Both the position numbers and the translations under genes were made by a program. Below the pieces are notes generated by a model. The model was not told the origin of the DNA. It saw nothing but the letters and a program-made list of their open reading frames with translations, and made no database searches. From NCBI GenBank assembly GCA_002102555.1, contig MCFL01000014.1, forward strand, positions 472,485-536,484: DNA of 64,000 bases, read 5' to 3'. Shown in pieces: positions 12,522 to 23,407 of this stretch (positions are counted from its first letter, which is position 1; each line of letters opens with the position of its first letter). The DNA comes from Catenaria anguillulae PL171. Taxonomy: Eukaryota; Blastocladiomycota; Blastocladiomycetes; Blastocladiales; Catenariaceae.

Positions 12522-13026
12522 ATGATCGGTCTCAATTTACTCTTCATCATGTCACTCGCCGTTGCCAGCTCTGGTAGGTCACCTCTGTCTATTCCCCTTA
12601 CCCGTTCTGCTGCAAACCGGGATGGCTAACGTTGCCTGAACCGCCTTCAGCTGCCCCCGCGAGCCGCCAAGAACCTTTCCCTCTTCCCGCCACGTACAAG
12701 GCCGGCGACACTGGGCTCACCATCACTGTCGAGCGTGACGGCACCTTCCGCACGCAAACGCAAATCAAGTGCGTCAAAGCCCCGTGCCCCGAAGCTGGCG
12801 GCCAAGGCAACTGGCGCTGGGACGACAAGAACCTCCGCCTCGCTTTGCACCAAGAAATCGAGCCCAAGTGGACAGTCGAGCAAACGTGGGACCTGTCCAA
12901 CATGAGCGAGGACATGAACCATTCGTACATTCCCATGGCCCGCGTGATCAAGTCCAAGGGGTGCGGGCGACCGAGTTCCCGGTGCCGGCGTCCGTGTCTG
13001 TGTGGAAGCGGGTCAAGAGCACGTAG
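12522..13026 (+). CDS. Small secreted protein, paralogue B (unknown function)
   Basis: Exon 1 12522-12573 encodes a signal peptide (MIGLNLLFIMSLAVASS); intron 12574-12650; exon 2 12651-13026 ending TAG. Mature blocks: PLPATYKAGDTGLTIT, DGTFRTQTQIKC, APCPEAGGQGNWRWDD, TVEQTWDLSNMSEDMN, MARVIKSKG and ATEFPVP. This matches paralogue A in order, length and intron position (one intron just after the signal peptide, phase 1). The frame breaks at a G run at 12958-12961; one additional G restores the conserved TEFPVPASVSVW tail. The two genes are head-to-head about 1.2 kb apart, so inverted local duplication is likely. Repeated GDTG...TFxTQTQ and conserved Cys/Trp suggest a compact beta-rich extracellular domain, but this is a guess. 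Confidence 0.77.
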
Positions 13027-13475
13027 TCGTGATAAGTCGCCAATGGGCTGGCTGTGTAAAATATGTGGACTCGTTCAGAGTCTGTCGTTCCTTTTGTCCA
13101 TAGTGTTTCGTGGGTCGTGATCGGCGTGTTTCTGGTGTGAATAACAAAAGTTGGCGTGCATGTGTCTGTGTTTTCAAAAGAATGAACTTACTCCTCAATA
13201 TTTACTCAATTTCTGTGCTGCAACGTGCGACAAGAGTGTCATGGAATGTCTCGCGATCGCTGGGGAATTGTTGAGCGAATGTGCATTGGGTCCTCCGATC
13301 CATAAAAGCAGGACGGACGGATCACCGCACATGTGGCCCGCCGTGAGTTTACCCGGCAGTCTCGCAGAGGGTGTGCAGCCAGCCGAGATCCCCACCATCC
13401 CCTGTCTCTCCTGCTTCCCCAACGAATGGCCGGTTTGACTTGAGTTCGATTCCATTCACGCCACCATCTCACACC
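13027..13475. other. Intergenic
   Basis: 449 bases without a supported gene; holds the promoter of the aminopeptidase gene. Confidence 0.5.
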
Positions 13476-15211
13476 ATGACCACCACCGTCAAGTTTGGCT
13501 CCTTCCTCGCCGCTGCCGACCTTTCGGTCACGTCCCGCGCCGTTGTCGGCGCCAAGGGCTCGATCCACCTGGCCGATTTGCCCGCCCTTGCCAAGATCGC
13601 CCCTTCTCTGCCCTCGACGCCTCCGTCACCGAGCCCTTGCGCCTCAAGGAAGGCGGTGCTTCATCCGTGACCGTGTGGCACAAGGCCGGCGAGGCTTTGA
13701 CCCAAATCACGTTTGCCGAGTTTGAGAACAAGCTGTCGCGCAACATGGGCGTGCTTCGTGTGGATACGCTGCGCGAGACGGTTGCGTCTGCCGTCGCGGC
13801 CACGGGCAATGCCCAGCTCACGATCGTGGTTCAGTCGGCCAAGGAGGCGTTTGCTGCTGGTTTGGCCGCCGCGCGCAACTGGCCCACGTTCAACAGGAAG
13901 TCCGGGAAGAAGGCGGCGGATCGCACCGTGTACATTGATTTCCATGTTGCCAACGGCGACAAGGTCAACTATGCCGAGATTCAAGCTGTTGCCGACGGTA
14001 TTCGCAACGTACGTCGTTCCATTTCGTTCTTCCGATCGCAAAGCTGACCAATGCATCTGCACATTACATCCTATTTTCAGACTCAACGCCTCGTTGACAT
14101 GCCGCCCGCCGACTTCAACACGATCCATTTCGTTGCCGAGGCCAAGCGTGTGGCCGAATCGCTCAATGCTCTGCCCAGCAAAGCCGGTAACGTCACTGTC
14201 GAGGTGATTCAAGGTGAGGAACTCCGCGATCGTGGTTTTGGCGGAATCTGGGGTGTCGGCAAGGCGGCCGAATACCCGCCCGCGTTCGTGGTTTTGACGT
14301 ACGAGCCCACCACCGCCCCGTCCAAGACCGTGGCGCTTGTTGGCAAGGGCGTGGTTTACGATTGCGGAGGATTAAGCCTCAAGCCGACGACTGGAATGTG
14401 CGGCATGAAGAGCGACATGGGAGGAGCCGGCGCCGTGCTTGGCGCGTTCCAGGGCATTGTTTCTGCTGGTTTGGCGACTGCCAAGGTCCACGCGCTCCTG
14501 TGCTTGGTTGAGAATGCCATCGATGCCAAGTCGTTCCGCAATGACGATATTCTCGTGCATTACTCCGGCAAGGTCCGTGTTTTCGCTTCTTTTTTTCGAG
14601 TTTGGGATGGACCCGCTCTTTTCTGATGGTCATCGGCTCACGCAACACTTGACGCTCATTTTGAAACAGACGACCGAAGTCAACAACACTGATGGTACGA
14701 TTTCGGTATCTTCGCTTGGATCAAATCGAGAGCGTCTCACACGCCGTTTTTCTCATGTGTAGCTGAGGGCCGTCTCATTCTCGCCGACGGTGTGGCTTAC
14801 GCCTCCAAGCACCTCAACCCAGATGTGATTGTCGACATTGCCACGCTCACTGGCGCGCAGCTCATTTCCACGGGCAAGATCCATGCCGGAGTCGTGTCTC
14901 GCACCGACGAGGCCGAAAAGGCCATGCTCGCTGCCGGCAAGGCCACAGGTGACGTGTGCTTCCCCATGCTGTATGCGCCCGAGCTGCTCATCAAGTTGTT
15001 TGAGTCGCAAGTTGCCGACTTGAAGAACTCGGTTTCGGATCGCATGAATGCACAGAGTTCGGCCGCCGGGCACTTTGTCGAGGCGCATTTGGCCGAGGAT
15101 TACAAGGGCGCTTGGGTGCATGTTGATATTGCTGGTCCTGCAGAGAGCGCAAAGATGCGCGGTACTGGATTCGGTGCCGCTCTCTTGTACCAGTTTGTCA
15201 AGGATATCTAA
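13476..15211 (+). CDS. M17 leucyl aminopeptidase family (NPEPL1-like)
   Basis: Dimetal cytosolic aminopeptidase. Exons: 13476-14008, 14081-14572, 14670-14694 (only 25 nt) and 14763-15211. Motifs in order: LVDMPPADFNT, GIWGVGKAAEYPPA, VALVGKGVVYDCGGLSLKP (metal-binding Lys/Asp region), MKSDMGGAGAVLGAF, NAIDAKSFRNDD, NNTDAEGRLILADG (the M17 signature, assembled across the tiny exon), VDIATLTGAQ and a C-terminal WVHVDIAGPA. These resemble animal NPEPL1 more than bacterial PepA. The N-terminal part has one apparent missing base at about 13600-13604 (GCC CCT TCT, where GCC CCx TTC TCT GCC restores the frame). Everything needed for catalysis is present, so the enzyme is probably active. Confidence 0.93.
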
Positions 15212-15552
15212 GCGTAGCCGTGGTTGCTTGTGTGTAAGGATTATGGTGAAAAGGGAACGATGTCCTTCTGGATTGTGTGGGTGAATACACTTCCGCATTT
15301 GCAAGTACTTCTTGCTGGTTCTGTGGAGATTGCGCAGGCAAAGATTGTAAAGCTGAGCCAAGTTTGGTCGCAGCAGCTGTTGATTGAAGGCATCACTCGT
15401 GACAATGACAATGACAAATCCACAAGAATCGATTGGCTCTCTGTCGTATTGGCTCGCTTTCTCGCCTGCCTCTGCACCACTCTATGCATTCTTCGAAGCA
15501 TTTTGAAGAAATCCACATTTTGAGGCCTGCCGTCAGCACATCCGCCGTCATC
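15212..15552. other. Intergenic, TFIIB promoter region
   Basis: 341 bases between aminopeptidase stop and TFIIB start; no gene supported. Confidence 0.5.
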
Positions 15553-16768
15553 ATGTCGACCCACGGCACCTTGCACCCGCACCAGCAACCAGGCCAGCCC
15601 TCGTTGGCTGTGCACTCTGTCCACTCGTTGCCCAATCAGGAAATCTATGCCAGCCTCAACCCAAAGGATTCCGACTCGGACAAGTACCGTGCCATCTCGG
15701 AGGCGCAGCAGGTGGACCTCAATGTCCGCCTCATGTGCTCTTACTGCAAGGACCCCGTGCCCAACATCATTGAAGACTTCAAGCAGGGCGACTTGATTTG
15801 TGCCACATGCGGCACCGTCTTCAAGGACCGCATCATTGACACGCGGTCCGAATGGCGCACATTCTCGTCCGACGATGGGTCCGATGACCCGTCGCGTGTG
15901 GGTGCAGCTGAAAACAAGCTCATGGGCAAGATGAACATGGAAACCACCATTGGCGATGGGAGGGGTACCATTGGCGGGTCAAAGGACTTGTCCCGGACGC
16001 ACGCAAAGACGTCAACGATTCGCCACAACAAGGTGTTGACGGACGGGTACCGGCAAATTGTGACCTTGGGCGACCAGCTCAATTTGCAGCGCAACGAGGT
16101 GGACACGGGCAAGTTTTGCTTGTACAAGATGGCCGAGGCTGGGTTTGCCATCAACAAGAACATCAAGCTGTACTGTGCCGTGGCCTTGCTGTTTGGGTGC
16201 CGTGCATCAGGAATCAACTTTTCCGTGCAAGAGATGGCCGACAAGGTGAATGCTGACAAGTAAGTACTTGCCTTCGAGTCATCTTTCTCCTTTGTCGCAC
16301 CTCGCTCGCTTGCTATTTTGGTTCTCCCTCTTGCACTTGAGTCTTGTTTACACCAGCGACTCACACCTATGCTTTATTGCTCACAGGGTCGAGCTTGGCA
16401 AAGTCGTCTTCAAGGTCGGCCCCAAAATCGGCAACCTCAGCAAGCAAACCACCATTGACGAAGGTGTCCGTGCCTCGTCCGCGCTCGACCTTCCTCCCGT
16501 CGCTGCAAACATGATTACGCATCTCTGCCAACAGGCCAAAAACTTTGAGCAGCTTGCGTCCCGTGTTCCAAGCACCATCATTGGCGCCGCCCTCTGGTTT
16601 GTGTCGCACTTGATTGGCCACCCAAAGACGTTGGCCGAGATTGCCAAGTACGTCAAGATGGGTGAGCCCACCATTCGCAATGCGTACAAGGTCTTGTATG
16701 CCAACCGCAAGACGGTCATGAGTGCCAAGATGAAGGAATATGACGTGACCAAGTTGCCACCCGTGTGA
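15553..16768 (+). CDS. SUA7: Transcription initiation factor IIB (TFIIB), copy 1
   Basis: General RNA polymerase II factor bridging TBP/promoter and polymerase. Exons 15553-16259 and 16387-16768 (intron 127 nt, GTAAGT donor, CACAG acceptor) give 362 residues. The zinc ribbon is CSYC..CATC (about residues 59-87), followed by the B-reader/linker (DTRSEWRTFSSDDGSDDPSR), a first cyclin fold (RNEVDTGKFCLYKMAEAG) and a second cyclin fold (VPSTIIGAALWFVSHLIG; PTIRNAYKVLYANRK). The initial Met sits 28 residues before VHSLPNQEIY. A second gene of identical exon lengths lies on the opposite strand at 34660-35845. Confidence 0.95.
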
Positions 16769-17194
16769 CATGTGCCCACAGTCGATTTGAGCAGGTGCCG
16801 CTGTTGCTTTCGGTCATAATTGTTGTACGCTGCCAACGGGACAAGTTGTTTGAGTTGTTGCATTGTACCATCACTACCCCCCCAAGAAACACATTTTTTC
16901 ATATAATTCATCTTCTGCCTGCTCTCCCTTCGTGCATGCTTGTCCTTGGCGCATCGCTTTCATTGAGTACATGCAAACCAAGTTCAGTTGCCATCCCATG
17001 TTTTCCAGACACAGGACAGCATCGTGCACGTCGCATGTGCAAAGCAATAAATATTCAGCTCAAATACAGATGCTTGAAGCGAAAGGCAAAACTCAAAACT
17101 CACAACAAAAGTGCACAACATCCTGCCGAGTCCCAGCTCCGCTCGCCAATCAATCAACAACAAAAAAAAGTCGCATATTCACAGGTTCCGCTGC
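16769..17194. other. Spacer between convergent genes
   Basis: 426 bases between TFIIB copy 1 and AMP deaminase stops, A-rich in the second half; no gene supported. Confidence 0.5.
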
Positions 17195-20100
17195 TCACTT
17201 GCTCTCCTCCTCCTTTTCCTTCAAGTCAACATCCTCATCTCCATGCTGCACCTTGACCGACGCCTGCTGATACAAAAGCGAGTGCCCAGGGAAACTCGTT
17301 ACCATCTTGGGTGGCGATCCAATCACAGCTAGCCCAGACGCGTCCATGGTCGGCAACGACGACAAGATGGCCGCCATGTTAGGGAACCCGGGCTCGGGCG
17401 CGGGCGAATGCGACCGTGCCGGCTTGCCCGACTGGCCGTCCAAGGGCGCGCGCCACTCGGTGCGGCTGGCGCGACCGGGCGTGCCAAGCAAGCTTTCCAC
17501 CGTCACTGGCCGCGCACTGCCCGAGGGACTCAACAGCGGCGACTTGGGTGCCTCTTGCGCTTGTTGCTGGGCGGGAATCGACATGTCTGAAGTCGCGGGC
17601 GGGAGGTCTAGGGCGGGCACCGTCTCGGCGGGCGGTTGCATAAACATGTACTTTGCCGGCGACAGCGTCAGCAGCAAGTTGACGCCCTGGCCGGCGGCGG
17701 CCGACGGCATGATGGGCGACAGTTGCATTTGCTGCGGTCCCTGTGCGGGCTGCGATCCAGAGAGCACGAGCTGCAACTCCTCGACCAACGTCAAGTACCG
17801 GTACGTCATGCGAATGTCGGGCACGTTGGTCTTGTGAATGTCGTTGCCCTCTGGGCCGGGACATAGTACCGGTTGCCCAACCAGCGCTGCTTGAGCTGCG
17901 CTTCCCATCCAGACTGCAACACCGAGTTGCGCGCCAACTCACACATGTCCACGGCCGACAACTTGTAGATTTGGGCAGCCACCGAGTACTCTTCAATGAG
18001 GGGTTCCTTGGTAAAGTGGAATTGGAGCGGGTCATCGGTCGACAAGGACACGTTGAGGCCACGTTGGAAAAAGTGCGGGAACGGGTTGCGCTCGTACGTG
18101 AGGAACAAGGCATTGTTGGAGAGGGGCGACATGGCAATGCCAATTTGCATGAGGTAGTACAAGTATTGGAGCGCGGGCACCTTGCGCAACAAGATACCGT
18201 GGGCAATCGACTGCGACGTGAGGAAGGCCGACGTCAGATGATCCGTGTCACCGGCCTCGCCGGCGTGCGGCCGCAAGACAAATGTGTTGAATCCGCGGGC
18301 CTTGCGCCACTGGTTGAGCGACGTGATTTGCGCATACATGTAGTAGAGGTAGTACGAATAGGGCGGGTTGAGCGACATGGACCAGTACCGCGGGAACGGG
18401 TACTTTTTGTGAATGCGGCGCTCGGCCTTGGACTCGTCGTCGACGGAATCGAAGCCAATCACGCGCTGCAAAAAGACGTGCAGCTCTGGGTGCGAGCTCG
18501 GGTCTTGGGTCACTTCAAACAAGGGCTCAAAATGTTGCGGATGTACTCTTCGTAGTTTTCAATCGTGCCCGAGTGCTTGTACACCGTGTACAGACGCGGA
18601 ACTTGGATCAACCAGCGCACATTGTTGGAGAAGAGCTTGTTGTTGATGACCCATTTCGCAAGCTTGTCCCACTCGGACTTGGACCGGCCATAAATCGAGA
18701 TACGGTACTCGGCGTGCTGGTACTTGCTCGCCTCCAAATCTGCAATCACCTCCTGCGTCACCTCAGCCAAGTAGCGCCCGTCAATCAAGTTGTCGGTCTT
18801 GATGAAAATCTCACGCAAACGCGACTCGCCCATTGGGTTGTACTTGAGGTTGAACTTGTCAAAACGGTGGAACGTGTCCTTGTGCGCGTGCATGTCGAGC
18901 GTATCAATGGACAGGTCGTATGCCGTGAGGTTGAGCGACGCAAACACTTGGGCGAGCGTCAGGTACTGGTTGTCACGGTAAATGACCACGTCGTTGGGCG
19001 CCTTCTTCATCTTGGACTTGATGAACCGCAGCAAGTGCTTTTGGTTCATGCACGCCGAGTGGTGCACATGGGTGTCGACCTTGCGCACATTGTAGAAGTC
19101 ACGGTGCGGCACCGACTTTGTCTCGGCCACTTCACGCGACTCGTTAAGGAGCGTGTACATCTGGAATTTGGACTCGAGGTAGCGCATGCGGCGGTACGCA
19201 AACGACTTGGCGGGACCCTCGGAAATCACCGACACAATGAAATCCAAGTCGGTAAAGTACTTTTTGATGGACGGCACGCGCGACCAAGGCTTGCCCGCGG
19301 CCTTGTCTTCCTCGTTGGCATACACTTGCATGACGCCGTCCTCGGTGAAGCCATACACAAAATCGTGCTTGCCCGGGATCGTGCACTCCTCCCACACGAA
19401 ATCGGCCTCCTCGCGACTCGGCTGAACCGTGACCGGAGCCGGGGCAGCGGTACCGTCCTCGTTCTTGGTCGGAACCCAAGCGGGCGGCGGCGGCGGAGGG
19501 TAAATGTCCCATTCGGGCAAGTTTTTCGGGTTGTCAAACTCGCGTTGGAGCGAGATTTCCATGTACTCGTTGCGCAAATCCATGCAGCGCTTGAACTCGT
19601 TGAGCAAGTGGCGAGATTCCTCGCCGACAGCATACTCTGTTGAATGGAAACCAAGGTTTGGCCAGTGAGAATGGGCGATCCATGCAAGCCTCAAGAGTCG
19701 TGCAAGGAAGTGCGAGAAACGTACGGAGCTTGGCCGACTTGTCAAACCAGTTAAACTCGGTGTAGTTGTGCATGCCCTTGGGCGACAACGGAACACTTTG
19801 TGCAGCGGCGGCGGCAGCAGCAGTGGCCGACATCTTGACCTTGAGCGACGGGCGGCGCGCCTCGTCGTCCGAGTGGCGATCATCATCATCCATGAAATCG
19901 TCGTCGGAATCAAGCCCATCGGAATCCGACATGGCTCCGGGCATACTTCCCGTGCGCGACGGGGTACGGCCAGCAGCGACGGCAGCGCGACCGGGCGTTC
20001 CCACCGTCACCGTGGGTTGAGGGCCTTTCCAGGGGTCGAGGGCGCACCGGTGGCGGAATCGCCAGCGACCGACCGCTCGTCGTCCGTGAACTGCTTTTGC

Positions 20101-20365
20101 GCCCAAAAGTGCGAGTCCTCATGCTGCAACTGCTTTTCCACCGCATACGTGTAGAAAGGGTCGTTTGTGGTTTGCGGCGTGCCCAGAAACACGGCGTGTT
20201 GCTCATCGAGCGCCGAGAAGGAGGCCGTGCCGGCCGAGTTCTTGGGCGAGAGGTTGGTAGATGTGGCACCGGCCGTGTTGAGCTTGGCGGAGTCTGCAAC
20301 CGAGAGCAAGGGCTTGGTGCCTTACCTTTACCGTTACCGTTACCGCTGGGAGGCGAGGACGACAT
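17195..20365 (-). CDS. AMD1: AMP deaminase (apparent frameshifts)
   Basis: Converts AMP to IMP in purine interconversion. Read right to left from ATG 20365. N-terminus is acidic/low-complexity ([15 protein letters not shown]). Catalytic features: [18 protein letters not shown] (HxH metal ligands), [39 protein letters not shown] and [16 protein letters not shown] (the metal-binding SxxDDP signature). One intron removes about 90 nt after FDKSAKL (19720-19629 area). Frame breaks: about 18528-18532 (AAC AT TTT GAG, one T short), 17855-17861 (TAT GTC CC GGC CCA, one base short) and perhaps near 20030-20040 in another CCC run. Near 20295-20330 either a 33-nt GTAAGG...TTGCAG intron or one more missing base joins the start codon to the rest. 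After the catalytic core come about 200 Pro/Ser/Ala-rich residues, an unusual C-terminal extension for this family. Confidence 0.95.
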
Positions 20366-21127
20366 GTTGATGAGGACCAAAGGGCAATTACAGAGGGCAA
20401 GGGGCAAGGGGCAATGGCGGACAGACAACGGAGGGTGTGTGTGTATGGATCGTGAGAGTGGAGATTCACAACAAGCAAGCATACAAGAGACATCCAGCGC
20501 TGACTGACATTAGAAATGCCCCGAGGGGAGAGGGTTTGTGGCCGTGGGGTCTCCGTCCCGCTTTATACGATTCTGCGCGTCCGCTCCCTCGTCTTCTTCA
20601 GTTCGCTGCTATGAGGATCAGCAACGGCCAACAAAAGCCGTGAAACACAGGAAACGGCTCGTGCCAGGCAATTCATCAATGACTCTTATCCTGAACACCA
20701 GCCTGTTTGCCGAGTCGGTGCCGACAAATTTACCTATCGCTCGCTGAGGTGATTGGCTGCAACTGGTATTTGCCAGACTTGGTTCCATTTCCTGCCTGCC
20801 CCACCGGCCACCGCCAACACGCTCAAGTTGCAGTATTGGAGATTGCGCCATCATTCCAGACCATCTTTCCATCGAGGGAATACATGAGGACACAAGTTCA
20901 GTTGCCCTCTTAGTTGCGAGCCAAGGATGTAGTCAATTGACACGATTGCATACAGCCCGAGGCAAAGAACTGGTTCGCCGACAACCAAACATTGGAGGAG
21001 TGGAAAAAAAAGTCAAACTGTCAGCCCAAGAAGAATGCATGTAGAGGAAGCACAGACAAGGAGAACAGCCACAAACAACCCACTTGGGACTGGATCAAAA
21101 CACCGTGGTAAACAAGTACAAAGCAAC
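20366..21127. other. Intergenic
   Basis: 762 bases between AMP deaminase start and the eL19 stop; no gene supported. GGTAAC-type repeats (TTACCG) touch the AMP deaminase start. Confidence 0.5.
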
Positions 21128-21697
21128 TTATTGCTTGTCGCCAAGGAGAGCAGCCTTCTTCTCGGCAGCGCGCTGGGCCTTGCGCTCGCGGGCAGCCTTG
21201 TTCTTGAGGCGGTGAGCGGCGGCTTGGTCCTCGAGGGCCTTGGTACGGGCCTTCTCGGCCTTGACCTTGAAGATGTACTCCATCAACACACGCTTGTTCT
21301 TGAACACGTTACCCTTGGACTTCAGGTAGAGTTCGGCGTACATGTGGCGGTCAATCTTGCCAGCCTCACGGTACTTGCGGAGCAAGCGGCGGAGCACACG
21401 CTGGCGGCGCATCCAGAGGACGGCAGTGGGCATGCGGGCCTCCGAGGTACCGCGACGCTTACCGGTGCCAGTGTGGCGACCCTTGCGCTTGGCGGCAAGA
21501 CGCTCGCGCACGCGGAAACGCGAGGGGGCGTTCTCGGGCTTGCGCACAATGTAGCCATCCTTGATGAGCTTGCGGATGTTGGCGCGCGAGTTGGCGTTGC
21601 CAATGTCCGACGACTCGTTGGGGTCGAGCCAGATCTTGCGCTTACCGCAGTTGAGGACGGAGGCGGCGAGCCGCTTTTGGAGCTTGAGGGACACCAT
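21128..21697 (-). CDS. RPL19: 60S ribosomal protein eL19
   Basis: Single-exon 189-residue protein starting [15 protein letters not shown]. Family blocks: [51 protein letters not shown] and [20 protein letters not shown], followed by the long basic C-terminal helix found in eukaryotic eL19. No intron in the coding part, no frame problem. Length matches fungal and animal eL19. Confidence 0.98.
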   Translation of the reverse strand: MVSLKLQKRLAASVLNCGKRKIWLDPNESSDIGNANSRANIRKLIKDGYIVRKPENAPSRFRVRERLAAKRKGRHTGTGKRRGTSEARMPTAVLWMRRQRVLRRLLRKYREAGKIDRHMYAELYLKSKGNVFKNKRVLMEYIFKVKAEKARTKALEDQAAAHRLKNKAARERKAQRAAEKKAALLGDKQ

Positions 21698-23407
21698 TTT
21701 GAGCTAGGATCGATGGAACGTGCGTTGCGTGCGAGTAGCGTTGAGAGGGGTAATGAGCGAAAAGTGGAACGTATTGGGATCGAGTCGGTCGGTTCGATCG
21801 TGGATTGCAATTGGGTATACAATACAAGGAGAAGAGAAAGCGGCCTAGGTCAGCATTCACGTCTGGTTCGCAAGGTTCGGTTGCCGCTGCCCCATGTCCT
21901 CATGTCCTCGGTCCCGCACCCACCCCACACCGCCATCAAATCAGGCCGATCCCATTCGACTAAAAGCCACGGCACTTATCCAACACGGAAGTCGACAGGC
22001 ATGGGTCCGTTCAGACCCAGTTGTCACAACGTCGGCGTATTGGATCAAGCGCGCCAGCGAACCAAGGGAGTTGGGCAAAAGACCGGACGGACGGCAGGTT
22101 AAAAGGGCAGGGGCAGACAACGGCAGTTGACGCAGAGGTTCCAGATGGAAATGAGAATGGCAAGTACATTACTGAGGGAGTTGAAATTAAAGTGTCGTGA
22201 GAGCGGCAACGGCGAGCGGTGGATATATACAAAGGGCTCGGTGGTCAGTAGCTAGCGGTTGCGCAGAAACGGGCTTACATGGCTTTTGTACATACAGGGT
22301 GACAAATCCTTGGGGGGAGGGTGTTCGTTTCTCGTGGCCGATGTCAGTCGATGCCGTTGAACAGTGGATGGGAGCGGGGATCGCTCGATCGGAGTGCTGA
22401 CGCCACACGACCGAGTCACTGACGCGTCACTTGCCGCTTGGCATGGATCGCCTGCTTAAAATGCATCGAGGTCAAGGACTCAACTGAACTGGACTGGGCG
22501 ATGATTCAATTGAAACGAAAATTTCATGAACCTGCGAATAAGCTTTGGTGATAGGGCTCCCTCCACTGGCTTGTTTTTCAGGACGGTAGGGACAGAATGC
22601 CACCGCAAAATCGCACATATGTACTTTGCGCGCGCGAAGAAGTTTTCATAATCCATTCGAATTCACGCGACCCATCCCTTATAACCAGTAACTGGGGGGG
22701 AGGGGGGAGGGGTACGGGATATAGTTCTCTTCGACAGCGGGCACAATGGATGGCTCGAACGCTCTGTTGAAAATCGTTGGGGAACGTACTCCCGGTCAAG
22801 ATCATGCGAGGTATCATGGCTGGGGAATCGTTGGTAAGTAATCAAGGGGAGATGGTAAAAATAACGGGTCTGCGTAACACTCGATGGTGCTGTTGGTGTT
22901 GGGCGAAAGGAAGATTGAATCTAAATCGTGAGCGAGGGTGCAAGGAAACTGGGAACGCAACTTGCTCTGCTCTGTACGTGATTCCGTGTCATTGACAATT
23001 CGCCTGTTGACAACTCAGAACCAGTCTAAAGGTGCTTTACGAGCCTCAAACCAAGATCAGGTGCGGCGGCGTCCCTTTGGCAGCAAGCAAGACGGACCAT
23101 GTTCGCATTGTCCACCACATGGCGCGCGATGTGAATCACTGGCCTTGTGGCGACCAACCAACTAACCAACCAACCAGACATGAACGATCGAGGGTCATGA
23201 TGGAAGAGGAAGACGAGAAACTAGTCGGCCCACCGAGTTTGCCCTCCATCTTGACTGAGCATGTCCAGCTCAAGTACAAAGGGTGACCAGACTCCCACCA
23301 CCTCCTCTCTCGTTTCGACCCAGCAACCAAGGTACACCTTGCCGCAGTGTCCACTTTACTTCTTCAACTCTTCCAAGCAAACTTTTACCCGCATCAAGTT
23401 ATCCCCC
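21698..23407. other. Intergenic, with G-rich tract and ACCA repeat
   Basis: About 1.7 kb without a supported gene. Contains a G-rich tract near 22693-22710 and an ACCA-type repeat at 23153-23177 that recurs at the same distance upstream of the second Q-rich gene copy. Confidence 0.5.
23153..23177. repeat. ACCA tetranucleotide repeat upstream of Q-rich gene 1
   Basis: Six ACCA-like units with one change (CTAACC). It lies about 230-255 bases before ATG 23408. The same repeat is at 62527-62551 before copy 2. Confidence 0.8.

Noticed and set aside
18573-19643. 356-codon plus-strand open frame
   Set aside because: Antisense to AMP deaminase, Val/Leu/Arg/His-rich with no recognisable domain.
6430-20340. 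Programmed -1 frameshifting as the explanation of the shared frame breaks
   Set aside because: Sites lack a common slippery heptamer and affect unrelated housekeeping genes; missing bases in short homopolymers explain them more simply, though reads should be checked.
21035-22102. 355-codon plus-strand open frame
   Set aside because: Runs antisense through eL19, which is certain on the minus strand.
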